Positions 1-8,175 of a stretch of 64,000 bases of DNA are shown here, piece after piece (the stretch's first letter is position 1; each line of letters begins with the position of its first letter). The stretch covers positions 1,426,001-1,490,000 of the forward strand of contig NC_019943.1 of assembly GCF_000327485.1 (NCBI RefSeq), written 5' to 3'. The notes under the pieces were generated by a model. That model was given only the letters and a program-made list of their open reading frames with translations. It was not told the origin of the DNA and searched no databases. The position numbers and the translations under genes were made by a program. The DNA comes from Methanoregula formicica SMSP (GTDB lineage Archaea > Halobacteriota > Methanomicrobia > Methanomicrobiales > Methanospirillaceae).

Positions 1-37
1 CATGGTTATTCTTCCCTGAAGTACGTGGATCGGGCCA

Positions 38-50
38 CAAAAAAAGGTTT
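38..50 (-). terminator. oligo-T terminator after cbiE
   Basis: Read on the minus strand this is a run of seven T residues a few bases after the cbiE stop codon. Oligo-T tracts are the usual intrinsic termination signal in euryarchaea. It would end the eight-gene cobalamin transcript. No strong hairpin is visible. Confidence 0.45.
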
Positions 51-55
51 GCCGT

Positions 56-637
56 TTAGAAATTCCCGATCACGAGCGAGTACAGGTCCGCGGTTGTCAC
101 GGGCGGTTCTGCGATCGGCCCGACTGTGATCTTCTCGTCCGGGTACCCGAGGTTTTCGCAGACTGCGACCTGCAGGGGCAGCCCGAGCCGCTGGAGCCGG
201 GCATAGAGTTCCTCATCATCGAACTTCGGGTCGGCAAGGAGAAACACTATCTTTCCTCGTTTCACCTCTTCGAGCGTATCGGCCATGCCCTTCTCGTGCC
301 CGCGCCCGTGGGCAACGACTACCGCGACACGGGATTGAGGAATGTGCAAGCGGGCGGTGGCGATCTGGAGCGAGGAGATCCCGGGAATTACTTCTCCCTG
401 CAGGTACCCGAGACCGGCGAGCATCGGGTCACCGGTTGAGAGGATCACCGAGTCCTGCGGAAGGCGGGAGAGGGCCTTGAAATCATCGATGGACTTGACG
501 CGGCACGAGGCAGAGAGGAACGGCCGGGCAAGCTCGATGGCCCGGTCCGAGCCGTACACGTTCCGTGCAGCACGGAGTTCCTTGATTGCCAGTTCCGTAA
601 GCAGCCCCGGGCCGCAGCCAACGCCGATGATCTTCAT
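56..637 (-). CDS. cbiE: cobalt-precorrin-7 (C5)-methyltransferase CbiE
   Basis: 193 aa, the usual length for stand-alone CbiE. It is a SAM-dependent uroporphyrin-III C-methyltransferase-family enzyme that methylates C5 of the corrin ring in the oxygen-independent B12 pathway. Visible family features are the N-terminal GVGCGPG glycine loop (residues 5-11), the STGDP motif near residue 67 and a PGISS motif near residue 86. It is the last gene of the cbi operon, and its ATG overlaps the cbiD stop by 4 bases. The decarboxylating CbiT partner, fused to CbiE in some species, is a separate gene at the head of this operon. Confidence 0.93.
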   Translation of the reverse strand: MKIIGVGCGPGLLTELAIKELRAARNVYGSDRAIELARPFLSASCRVKSIDDFKALSRLPQDSVILSTGDPMLAGLGYLQGEVIPGISSLQIATARLHIPQSRVAVVVAHGRGHEKGMADTLEEVKRGKIVFLLADPKFDDEELYARLQRLGLPLQVAVCENLGYPDEKITVGPIAEPPVTTADLYSLVIGNF

Positions 638-1641
638 GCACTCTCTCCGATAATCTCACCTTCGCGGTTCACGAGCACCACGCGGATCTGCGGAAACCGT
701 TTTTTGAATGCGGCAAGGTTCTTCTGAACGATCGCGGGGAATGCCGGGGTGACCGAGAGTTCCTCGACCGTTGCCGACCCGGTGCCTTCCAGTACCTGCG
801 GGTTGATGTACCGGAGGATGAGTGCGGGGAGGCCAAAAAGGATCGCCTTATTTCTCACTGCGGCAACCGACCGGTCGATCTTCCCGCCAATCAGGATCAC
901 CTCATGTGCCGGGAACATCAGCCGGGCGAACCGGAGTCCGACCCGGCCGGTGGTGAGGACCGGCTCGTCCGCTGCGGCGATCCGCTCGAGCGTGGACTCG
1001 GTCAGGTGGTCGTCCCACGGCTCGACCAGGCCCGTTGTACCAAGAATAGAGATCCCGTCCATGACGCCGATGCGGGGATTGAGGGTGATCTTCCCGATCT
1101 CCCTGCCTTGCGGGATCGTGAGCCGGATCTCGATACCGAAAAACCCGGCCTCCTTCATTGCTTCCTCGACCGCGATATGAATACAGGCAAGGGCCGGGGG
1201 GCTGACTGCAGGCGTGCCGGCCTTGTACCGGGGAGTATCCCGGGCGAACCGGCCGACACCTTCACCGAAGGAGATTATTATCCCCTTGTTCTTCGGCACT
1301 GCCTCGGCAACAAAGAGGAGCCCGGCCGTTACATCGCCCGGGTAATCCCCGGGCACTTTCCGGGCAGAACCCTGCCCGCCGGATCCTTCGGCCGGAACGT
1401 TGACGGTCAGGCAGCACGGGAGGGCGATGGGGACGGAAGTGAACGGTCTGCCGGCCCGCGAGAGGACCGCTGCCTTGCATGCCGCTGCCGCCGTTGTTCC
1501 GGTGGTAAATCCCCGGGTAAGGACCGTGCCCGATGATGTCAGGACTGCAAGGCCGCGTTCAACGAGCGGGAGCTGGCCGGGCCGCTGGCACTTCTCCACC
1601 CAGGCTTCAGGATAAACAAAACCGGTAACCGGATCACGCAT
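634..1641 (-). CDS. cbiD: cobalt-precorrin-5B (C1)-methyltransferase CbiD
   Basis: 335 aa from the ATG at 1641. The frame stays open further upstream, but that would run deep into cbiC. The chosen start overlaps the cbiC stop by 8 bases, as is typical for this operon. CbiD methylates C1 of cobalt-precorrin-5B using SAM. The diagnostic N-terminal motif RGFTTGTTAAAACKAA (around residue 45) is present, followed by a glycine-rich segment and a C-terminal domain with ILIGGKIDR-type sequence. The family is specific to the anaerobic pathway, which fits a strict anaerobe. Confidence 0.93.
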   Translation of the reverse strand: MRDPVTGFVYPEAWVEKCQRPGQLPLVERGLAVLTSSGTVLTRGFTTGTTAAAACKAAVLSRAGRPFTSVPIALPCCLTVNVPAEGSGGQGSARKVPGDYPGDVTAGLLFVAEAVPKNKGIIISFGEGVGRFARDTPRYKAGTPAVSPPALACIHIAVEEAMKEAGFFGIEIRLTIPQGREIGKITLNPRIGVMDGISILGTTGLVEPWDDHLTESTLERIAAADEPVLTTGRVGLRFARLMFPAHEVILIGGKIDRSVAAVRNKAILFGLPALILRYINPQVLEGTGSATVEELSVTPAFPAIVQKNLAAFKKRFPQIRVVLVNREGEIIGESA

Positions 1642-2299
1642 CCGTTTCCTCGATGAACATCGTGATGCATTCGTTTGCTGCGGCAACCGCGACCGGCGTG
1701 CCGCCCCGCGTGCCTTCGGAAGAGATGGACGGGATGTCAATCGTCCGGAGCAGCGCTTTGCTCTCTGCGGCATTGACAAACCCAACCGGGGCTCCGATGA
1801 TGGCCGCGGGCCGGACGCCTTTCTTCACCATTGCGCAGAGCGAGAGAAGTGCCGAGGGTGCGTTTCCGATCACGACAATGGAGTCCGGCAGCCGGTCCTT
1901 CAGCGCGATGAACCCGGCCGAGCTCCTCGTGATCCCCCGCTCCTTTACGATATCGGCACCGAAATCGAGTGCGCAGAGCACCTCGCTCTTGTGTCCCTTC
2001 TTCTGGATCCCGATCTGCACCATGCGGATGTCAGTGATGATCGGGGCTCCTTTCTTCAGCGCCGCGATGACGGCGGGGATGGGGTTGTGGCAGAACCGCA
2101 TCAGATCCGCCATGGCAAAGTCCCCGACCGCGATCGAGCACCGCTGCTTCACGCGGTCCTCGGGCGTCTCGTTGCCGATGGCTTCGCGTGCCAGTGCCCG
2201 CGATTTCGTCGAGATCGCGTAGCCTTCCTGCGTGTCGGCCCCGACATCAATATACGTATTTTTTGTGGTACCCGCGTGGCGTGATGATTCCTTTGACAT
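1634..2299 (-). CDS. cbiC: cobalt-precorrin-8 methylmutase CbiC
   Basis: 221 aa. It moves the methyl group from C11 to C12 to give cobyrinate. The conserved SIAVGDFAMADLMRF region and the GAPVGFVNAAESK motif of CbiC/CobH are visible. A GGAGG ribosome-binding site lies 7 bases before the ATG at 2299. The frame is open upstream to 2332 without such a site, so 2299 was chosen. Even so, it overlaps the end of cbiH by 53 bases. This is the longest overlap in the operon and argues for translational coupling. Confidence 0.93.
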   Translation of the reverse strand: MSKESSRHAGTTKNTYIDVGADTQEGYAISTKSRALAREAIGNETPEDRVKQRCSIAVGDFAMADLMRFCHNPIPAVIAALKKGAPIITDIRMVQIGIQKKGHKSEVLCALDFGADIVKERGITRSSAGFIALKDRLPDSIVVIGNAPSALLSLCAMVKKGVRPAAIIGAPVGFVNAAESKALLRTIDIPSISSEGTRGGTPVAVAAANECITMFIEETDA

Positions 2300-3011
2300 C
2301 GTCTCCCCTCCTCCAGATCCTGCTTTCCGCACCGCCGATGATGACCGCCGTGTGCATGTCGATTTTATCCATGATTGTCTCGATCTCGCCGAGCGTTGTC
2401 ACCCGGGTCGCCTCGTCCTCGCGAAGTGCGTTCCTCACGATCCCGACCGGCGTCTCGGGCTTCAGGTGTTTTCGTGCAAGGCTCACTGCAAGCGCCAGGT
2501 TGTGCGGCCTGCCCCGGCTCTTCGGGTTGTAGAGCACGACCGGAATTCCGAGCGTGAAGACCGCATCGAGCCGGGCCTCGATCACCTCAAGCGGCGTTAA
2601 GAGGTCCGAGAGGCTGATGACCGCAAAGTCCCCGGAGAGCGGCGAGCCAAGCCGGGACGCTGCTGCGTTTGCCGCCGTGATGCCCGGGACGATCTCAACC
2701 GGGATATCGGCCCCGTCATGCTCGAGCACTTCGAGCACGATGCTCGCCATGCCGTACACGCCTGCGTCGCCTCCCGATACGATGGCAACATGATGCGTCC
2801 GGGCAAGGTCGATGGCCTGCCGGGCCCGGTCCACCTCTTTTCCCATCGTGCTGCTGATGACCTGCTTGCCTTCCAGCAGCGGGATGAGCGGCTTGAGATA
2901 GGTAGAGTGGCCGAGCACGTACTCCGCCTTTGCGATCGCTTTCATCGCACAGGGCGTCATGTAGTCGAGCAGGCCCGGCCCGAGACCGACAATGGCAAGC
3001 GATCCTTTCAT
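2247..3011 (-). CDS. cbiH: cobalt-precorrin-3 (C17)-methyltransferase CbiH
   Basis: 254 aa. It catalyses C17 methylation with ring contraction in the cobalt-early pathway. The GLGPG loop (residues 9-13), the SGGDAGVYGM motif and PGITAANAAASRLG are classic for CbiH/CobJ. The start at 3011 puts the glycine loop at the usual distance from the N-terminus and lies 4 bases after the cbiG stop. An upstream ATG at 3032 would overlap cbiG instead. The C-terminus ends in a basic/aromatic tail. Confidence 0.93.
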   Translation of the reverse strand: MKGSLAIVGLGPGLLDYMTPCAMKAIAKAEYVLGHSTYLKPLIPLLEGKQVISSTMGKEVDRARQAIDLARTHHVAIVSGGDAGVYGMASIVLEVLEHDGADIPVEIVPGITAANAAASRLGSPLSGDFAVISLSDLLTPLEVIEARLDAVFTLGIPVVLYNPKSRGRPHNLALAVSLARKHLKPETPVGIVRNALREDEATRVTTLGEIETIMDKIDMHTAVIIGGAESRIWRRGDDVKGIITPRGYHKKYVY

Positions 3012-3015
3012 TGTT

Positions 3016-3888
3016 TCAGCGTGCGATGGCAACCGTCACTCTCCCGAATACTTTCTTTCCCATGACAAGAGTCTTTGTCCTTGACGTTGCAAGGGCGCAG
3101 GGTTCGGCAACGCCAAGGAGCCCGAGCCGGGTTGCCCGTGACGGGCCGGTGCCTGCCTGTGCGTTTATGGTATCATCGTCAAGGAATATTAAATTCCCGG
3201 AAAGTGCTCCTACGCCTTCGACAAGGCCGGTCTCGCCAAGTTTTTTCGTGGTTGTCGCGTACACAAAGACCTCGCCCATCTCAATCCCGTTCTCGGCAAG
3301 AGCTTCTTCGACAGCCAGGGCAACTTCGTCCGCCCGGATCCCTTTCCGGCAGCCGACGCCGACCGAGTACGTCCCCTTCGCGACAAGCACCGAGACATCC
3401 GGGCCGGCAAGGACAATGGCCGGGCCCTGGACCGCGTGGACGGGGATGTCGCTTGTGAGAATGGCGGCGTTCACTTCCCGGGTCGAGTCCCGGTTCAGGA
3501 CATCTGTCCCGGTCCGGTCCGCGATCGTCTCCACCGAATCGCGGCCCCGGGACTCCGTTGCCGTGGTGATGACCGGGACAAGGCCAATTCCGGCAAGTTC
3601 CTTTGCGAGCTCGTTGGCCCCGTGATGCCCGCCGAGCACGGGGACCGCGAACCTCAGGTCCGGGCTCACGACAACAACAGCCGGGTCCGTCCACTTGTCG
3701 TCCAGCAGCGGGGCGATCTTCCGGACAACGATCCCCATCGACATCAGCGCAACGATTCGCTTTTTCCGGGAGAAGACCTGATCGAAAATTTCTGCGGAAT
3801 ATTCCAGCACGTCCGCACCGAGGAACTCTGCGATCCGCTCCGCTTCATCCTTCGAGTACGGGAATGTGATCACAACAGTCCCGGTCAT
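3016..3888 (-). CDS. cbiG: cobalt-precorrin-5A hydrolase CbiG
   Basis: 290 aa from the ATG at 3888, which shares an ATGA overlap with cbiF. CbiG opens the delta-lactone of cobalt-precorrin-5A and releases acetaldehyde. The N-terminal domain shows SMGIVVRKIAPLL and VLGGHHGANELA. The C-terminal CbiG domain begins with VGVGCRKG and contains the TTKKLGETGL region. Longer open sequence upstream of 3888 is arginine/histidine-rich and lies inside cbiF, so it is not part of the protein. Confidence 0.93.
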   Translation of the reverse strand: MTGTVVITFPYSKDEAERIAEFLGADVLEYSAEIFDQVFSRKKRIVALMSMGIVVRKIAPLLDDKWTDPAVVVVSPDLRFAVPVLGGHHGANELAKELAGIGLVPVITTATESRGRDSVETIADRTGTDVLNRDSTREVNAAILTSDIPVHAVQGPAIVLAGPDVSVLVAKGTYSVGVGCRKGIRADEVALAVEEALAENGIEMGEVFVYATTTKKLGETGLVEGVGALSGNLIFLDDDTINAQAGTGPSRATRLGLLGVAEPCALATSRTKTLVMGKKVFGRVTVAIAR

Positions 3889-4619
3889 GAGTAGAGGTGC
3901 GAGCGCTTGTAGCCGGATGCGGTGCCTAAGACGGAGCGGCCCACGATGAGCAGGGCCGACCGCGTGATGCTGGCGTCCTGTGCCTTCTGTGCAATGTCGG
4001 CAACCGTGCCCCGGATGATCTTCTGGTCGGGCCACGAGGCATGGTAGATCACGACCGCGGGCGTGTCTTTCGGGCACGAGAGCTTTTCCGTGATCTCGGA
4101 GAAGTGTTCGCTGCCCAGGAAAAACGCCATCGTTGCCGGGACTTTCGAAATTTCGGGGATGTAGTCCTTCTCCAGCGTCTTTCCCGCAGGACGGGTGATG
4201 ATGAGCGTATCCGCAACTCCCTTGGGCGTGTACTCCGTGGTGAGCGCAGCTGCTGCGGCAAAAACGGATGAGACGCCGGGGACGATCTTCACGGTGAGAC
4301 CGGCCTTCTCCAGCTCTGCGATCTGCTCGACAATCGACCCGAAGATCGCGGAATCGCCCGAGTGGAGCCGGACAACCCGCTTCCCCTTCTTTGCCCGGTC
4401 GATCATGATGGCGACAATGTCGTCGAGCTTCCGTTCCCAGCTGTCGATCTTCTCCGGTGCCGGGCAGGTTTCGACAAGCGCCGGGCTGACCAGCGATCCG
4501 GCATAGATGAGGACCTCGGCCCGGTCAAGGAGTTTCCTCCCTTTCACCGTGATAAGTTCCGGGTCGCCGGCACCAGCACCAACGAACCAGATCGTGTTCT
4601 TCTCGTCACTTCCGGGCAT
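3885..4619 (-). CDS. cbiF: cobalt-precorrin-4 (C11)-methyltransferase CbiF
   Basis: 244 aa. It is a SAM-dependent methyltransferase acting at C11. It shows VGAGAGDPELITVKG at the N-terminus, YAGSLVSP, RLHSGDSAIFGS and PGVSSVFAAAA, the standard CbiF/CobM signatures. Its start overlaps the cbiL stop by 14 bases and its stop overlaps the cbiG start (ATGA). This packing implies one transcript and coupled translation. Confidence 0.94.
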   Translation of the reverse strand: MPGSDEKNTIWFVGAGAGDPELITVKGRKLLDRAEVLIYAGSLVSPALVETCPAPEKIDSWERKLDDIVAIMIDRAKKGKRVVRLHSGDSAIFGSIVEQIAELEKAGLTVKIVPGVSSVFAAAAALTTEYTPKGVADTLIITRPAGKTLEKDYIPEISKVPATMAFFLGSEHFSEITEKLSCPKDTPAVVIYHASWPDQKIIRGTVADIAQKAQDASITRSALLIVGRSVLGTASGYKRSHLYS

Positions 4620-5211
4620 ACATCACGCTCATGTAATCGCTCTTCTCGGGAAGCTCTGCATTCCGGTACACCTTCATGTCATCGAAGAACATCCGCTCAA
4701 CGAGCACGAACTCGCGGTAGCCCTCGGCTGCAAGCGAGGCTGCCTTCGCTTTAGGCTTCCGGACCTTGAGCAGGATCTTCGTGTCCGACATTGTCCCATC
4801 CGAAACCGTGAACCCCTCGTTCACCGGAACTCCAGCGGCTGACGCAAACGCCGTGATGGAACTGATCCCCGGCTCGGTCCGGAACTCGATATCCGGGTGC
4901 GTCTCCGCGATCACCGCACAGAGCCGTGAGAACGTGGAGAAGAAGTTCGGGTCGCCGAGAATCCCGAAGACCGCAAGCCCATCTTGCGCAACCGGTGCAA
5001 TCTTCCTCGCGTTCTCCTTCATGCACTCGCGGATCTTCCCCTCATCGTCCGTCATCGGGAAGTCGAGCACGACAGAATCGCGGTACGGGGCAACGAGATC
5101 TTTTGCAATCCGTCCGGGCACAAAAACCGTGTCGGCCTCTTTGAGAAGACGAACCGCACGGAGCGTTAAGAGCTCGGGATTCCCCGGGCCAAGGCCAAGG
5201 CCTACGAGCAT
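4606..5211 (-). CDS. cbiL: cobalt-precorrin-2 (C20)-methyltransferase CbiL
   Basis: 201 aa, near the short end for CbiL. It methylates C20 of cobalt-factor II/precorrin-2. The GLGLGPGNPELLTLRA motif at residues 4-19 and a PGISSITAFASAAG motif are visible. The start overlaps cbiT by 10 bases. The protein ends soon after the last strand with no tail. Other cobalamin methyltransferases in the operon share the same fold, but the charged segment after the glycine loop (LKEADTVFVPG) fits CbiL best. Confidence 0.9.
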   Translation of the reverse strand: MLVGLGLGPGNPELLTLRAVRLLKEADTVFVPGRIAKDLVAPYRDSVVLDFPMTDDEGKIRECMKENARKIAPVAQDGLAVFGILGDPNFFSTFSRLCAVIAETHPDIEFRTEPGISSITAFASAAGVPVNEGFTVSDGTMSDTKILLKVRKPKAKAASLAAEGYREFVLVERMFFDDMKVYRNAELPEKSDYMSVMYARK

Positions 5212-5744
5212 GCCGAGCCCCTCCCGACGATGATGTAGACCGGGTCAATGGGTTTGAACATGAGGCTTCCCGCAAGGGGCTTCGACCGCGAGACCTGCAC
5301 CTGCACGACCTCGACAAAGAGCCCGAGTTCCTGGAGGGTCGAGACCGCTTCGCAGACCGTGGAGAGAAGCACTGCGTTGATCACGATCTTCCACCGTACG
5401 CGTTTCGCCAGCACCGGGAGGATCTCCCTGAGGTTTTTCGTCCCGCCTACAAAGGCACTGGTGTAGACCTTGTTGCTCTCCAGGAATTCAGTTGCCTCGG
5501 CACAGGTGAACGTGATGTTCTTCACGCCGCGATCCTTCGCTGTCTGGCGTGCAAGATCAACCGCTTCGGGCCGGACATCGATCGCATCCACGCATTTTCC
5601 CAGGGTTGCCAGGGCAAGCGTGACCCTCCCGGTACCGCAGCCGATCTCAAGAAGGGAATCCGTTTTGTGAATATCGAGTTTCAGAAGCGAGATCGCCATG
5701 ATCTCGTCCTGGGTCGGACCGCCGGGGAGTCGTTTTGCGGGCAT
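5202..5744 (-). CDS. cbiT: cobalt-precorrin-6B (C15)-methyltransferase, decarboxylating, CbiT
   Basis: 180 aa. It is a class I Rossmann methyltransferase that methylates C15 and decarboxylates the C12 acetate chain. The GGPTQDEIMA motif at residues 8-17 and the SAM-binding LLEIGCGTGRVTLALA (residues 31-46) are diagnostic for CbiT. It is the first gene of the operon. The upstream 200 bp is A+T-rich with TATA-like elements and no recognisable cobalamin riboswitch. Confidence 0.92.
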   Translation of the reverse strand: MPAKRLPGGPTQDEIMAISLLKLDIHKTDSLLEIGCGTGRVTLALATLGKCVDAIDVRPEAVDLARQTAKDRGVKNITFTCAEATEFLESNKVYTSAFVGGTKNLREILPVLAKRVRWKIVINAVLLSTVCEAVSTLQELGLFVEVVQVQVSRSKPLAGSLMFKPIDPVYIIVGRGSACS

Positions 5745-5850
5745 CTGGATGAGTTTTGTTGGGAGAGGGTATTAAGGGTTGGGAAATGAGGGGGCTCGAT
5801 GCATCATAAGATAGAAATGATTGAGGGTCTTTGACCAGTTGGACTCCCGC

Positions 5851-5859
5851 AATATAATA
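5851..5859 (-). promoter_or_regulatory. candidate TATA box of the cbi operon
   Basis: The minus strand reads TATTATATT here, about 110 bases before the cbiT start. This would give a leader of roughly 80 nt. A weaker element, CTTAATAC at about 5768-5775 on the minus strand, lies 28 bases before the ATG and would instead give a leaderless transcript. The sequence alone does not decide between them. Confidence 0.35.
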
Positions 5860-5950
5860 CGGAAACGGATTATAACAGATAACTGAAGTAGAGACAATAG
5901 AATATTTCAGCAAAAATCAATTTAATAATTATAACTAGATGATCGTTTAG

Positions 5951-7111
5951 TTACTTAATAAGTTTTTTTTGAATGCCTTTTTCACTTCGTAAAACACTTT
6001 TTAACACCGGTTTCTCTTCAAGGTAAACATCAGATTCTTCACGAGTAATGAAATCTCTTGATTTGTTGAATTCTTTTGAACTAACTGTAAATTCATGCAC
6101 TTTTGAGATGTATTTTAAAATGCTCAATCGATCTGGATCATCTTTTGCTTCCAAATAATGATCAATCTTGTATTGTATTGCAGGATCAACAATATCTTCT
6201 GACATCATATCTTTCCAAGATTCTCCGTTATAATTACCAATACAATCAACGGTTAGATTATTTTTATTAAACACTTTAAATTTTGTAAAAAGATCTACTT
6301 TCCCTCGATTTGGTTTAGCCCGAGCATATACTTTAGGTAAAAAAATATCCCCTAAAATAAATTCATTCACATGTGACGCTGATAAATTCTTCAATTGCAT
6401 GTTTGCACGTTCAATGTCTGCTAATAGGATGGCAACTTTTTGTTCACTTAATATTTCCCACAAAGCATCATAGCTGTTTAGTGCATCCCGTACGGGATTA
6501 TACAATATACCTAAAAAATGAATTTTTTCAGTTTCTATTAATGGTGTCAGACAATTTATCGTCCGTCTAAGTGGATCTGGATCAACAGCACTGTTGATGT
6601 AAAACACCATTTCGTCTTCGTTATCTTTCGACAAATTGTCAACGACTTTTTTGTATTGATCTGGAGTGAAATCTAACCAAGGTATACAAAAAATTTTCAT
6701 CTTTGCTTCTTGTTGAATTCTATAAATTTTCCTCAAAAATTCAATTTTTTTATCGTATGAAGTAAGGACATCATTTATTGCAGTATGTGCAGGTTGTAGA
6801 CATGGTAAAATAATGTCGGAATGCTGCATTTTTTGGGAAGCATTTTCCAATTCATCAATGAAACTAGAAGGAAATGCATTTTCTGTTAAAAATTTTGTAA
6901 CTTCAGGGCTTGATAGTTGTCGATGAAACCCAGCAATCGGACTAGATAATGTAATATCAGAAGGGACTTGTGCTTTTGCTCGTAAATCCCCATTACTTAA
7001 TGCCCTTATTGGAGTTTTAATTGCTTTACTTCCAGGAGTTATCTCAAGTGAGCGTGCATTATAAAATAGTTTTGAGTCGTCCGAATCAACATGTTTTAAT
7101 CGAACTTTCAT
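5951..7111 (-). CDS. unknown 386-aa protein, last gene of an A+T-rich cassette
   Basis: 386 aa from ATG 7111; a TTG two codons upstream is the alternative start. I do not recognise the family. The middle of the protein (roughly residues 95-270) alternates hydrophobic strands and amphipathic helices: IILPCLQPAH, MKIFCIPWLDF, MVFYINSAVD, HFLGILYNP, VAILLADIERAN. This looks like an alpha/beta barrel or Rossmann-type domain, but no active-site motif is obvious. The C-terminal 60 residues are charged. It starts 6 bases after the upstream gene ends, so the three genes form one operon. Base composition is much richer in A+T than the flanking cbi genes, suggesting acquisition. Confidence 0.75.
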   Translation of the reverse strand: MKVRLKHVDSDDSKLFYNARSLEITPGSKAIKTPIRALSNGDLRAKAQVPSDITLSSPIAGFHRQLSSPEVTKFLTENAFPSSFIDELENASQKMQHSDIILPCLQPAHTAINDVLTSYDKKIEFLRKIYRIQQEAKMKIFCIPWLDFTPDQYKKVVDNLSKDNEDEMVFYINSAVDPDPLRRTINCLTPLIETEKIHFLGILYNPVRDALNSYDALWEILSEQKVAILLADIERANMQLKNLSASHVNEFILGDIFLPKVYARAKPNRGKVDLFTKFKVFNKNNLTVDCIGNYNGESWKDMMSEDIVDPAIQYKIDHYLEAKDDPDRLSILKYISKVHEFTVSSKEFNKSRDFITREESDVYLEEKPVLKSVLRSEKGIQKKLIK

Positions 7112-7117
7112 CGTCAA

Positions 7118-7687
7118 TTATTTGCCCCAGGTAATTCCTTTGTACCTTGTTTTAATTTTCGAATTCTCTGTCATTTTCGGGTATTTTTCATATACGTAAT
7201 TTAAAATTCCATCTGTCCCAAGCTGATCCCAACCAATTCTTTTCTGTTTAAGTGACTTTTGTAAGCCGGGATCCAATCCTGTGAATAGTTCATGTGCTCT
7301 CTTCTCGCCATTTTCCGTAAGGGAGAATGCTTCTTTTCTGGATTTTTTTCTCCCTTCAATCATTAGATGATGTGAAAACCACAAATCATCAACTATCTGC
7401 ATTACAGTGAAACTATAAGGTCCAAAATTGTGTGCAACGAATTTCGGATTCTGCGTTTCGATTTTATTTTTCTCCATTATTTCAGTAAAAACTAAAAATA
7501 ACTGTTTTATCAACATTGTTCTTCCAAAAATGGGTTTATCTTTTTGGGAATAGAACAAGATCAATATGATATCACTGATTAGCATTTTTTTCTGATGAGA
7601 GTCTTTTGCTTCATCTATTAATTTGCAGAACTGATCATAGTCATAGATCTTTGTTTTATCAGCCAATGCAGTGGTTCGCTTTTTCAT
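7118..7687 (-). CDS. Panacea/YwgA-like domain protein
   Basis: 189 aa. The order ILILFYSQKDKPIFGRT-hydrophobic helix-NFGPYSF-helix-FSLTENGEKRAHEL is the pattern of YwgA/Panacea-type (PanA, SocA-related) winged-helix proteins. Members often act as antitoxins or adaptors beside a toxin gene. Here the GRTMLIKQLFLVF stretch is near residues 57-69 and the FGPYSF motif near residue 88. Its ATG overlaps the upstream zinc-ribbon gene stop by 4 bases. The family call is by motif only. A role as antitoxin or defence regulator is inference from the family. Confidence 0.72.
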   Translation of the reverse strand: MKKRTTALADKTKIYDYDQFCKLIDEAKDSHQKKMLISDIILILFYSQKDKPIFGRTMLIKQLFLVFTEIMEKNKIETQNPKFVAHNFGPYSFTVMQIVDDLWFSHHLMIEGRKKSRKEAFSLTENGEKRAHELFTGLDPGLQKSLKQKRIGWDQLGTDGILNYVYEKYPKMTENSKIKTRYKGITWGK

Positions 7688-8175
7688 GATACTTTCCCCG
7701 CATTGAATGCGATTTTACCCTCATCATCACTTTTAAAGACCATAAAATATGTGTGATTATTTGCTCTGAAGACAATATGAAAATTATCAGCGTATATTTT
7801 TTTCTTAATCGGTGCGAGTAAAGAATAGGGTTTTGAAATCCCAATATACCCCTCCAAAAGATTTCCTTTATCAAGATTGTTAATAATCATATATTCTGCC
7901 ACTGTATCGGAAAACCGCATCGATCGTATAAGATTTTCAAAATAGTCATGTTTTTCAGAATTTGCAATTAAATAATAATCACGCCCACACACATCACAAA
8001 TTATTCTGGGTGGTTGATTTTGAGATGTATCCATTTCATAAGATGATGAAAAAACAACCAAATTCAATTTATAACTGATAGCACGGCGTGTAATGCTATT
8101 AATTGTTGGATTTTCATTACCACAATAAATACATGAATTTGGGGGATTCGTCACTATCAACAATTTAATATTCAA
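7684..8175 (-). CDS. zinc-ribbon protein, first gene of the A+T-rich cassette
   Basis: 163 aa if translation starts at TTG 8175, which has an AAGGT element about 9 bases upstream. A GTG at 8154 is an alternative. Two CxxC pairs (CIYCGN near residue 15 and CDVCGRD near residue 60) would form one zinc ribbon. The C-terminal half is a small alpha/beta region without known motifs. I do not recognise the family. It overlaps the Panacea-like gene by ATGA. No promoter consensus stands out in the A+T-rich upstream sequence. Confidence 0.65.
   Translation of the reverse strand: MNIKLLIVTNPPNSCIYCGNENPTINSITRRAISYKLNLVVFSSSYEMDTSQNQPPRIICDVCGRDYYLIANSEKHDYFENLIRSMRFSDTVAEYMIINNLDKGNLLEGYIGISKPYSLLAPIKKKIYADNFHIVFRANNHTYFMVFKSDDEGKIAFNAGKVS

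Noticed and set aside
5647-5913. Minus-strand open frame overlapping cbiT and its leader
   Set aside because: No ribosome-binding site or domain; it runs through the promoter region and into cbiT in another frame.
5745-5950. Possible cobalamin riboswitch upstream of cbiT
   Set aside because: No B12-box-like conserved segments seen, and such riboswitches are not expected in these archaea.
5951-7111. 386-aa protein as a tRNA-guanine transglycosylase-like barrel
   Set aside because: The strand/helix alternation is suggestive, but no zinc-site cysteines or catalytic Asp motifs of that family are visible.
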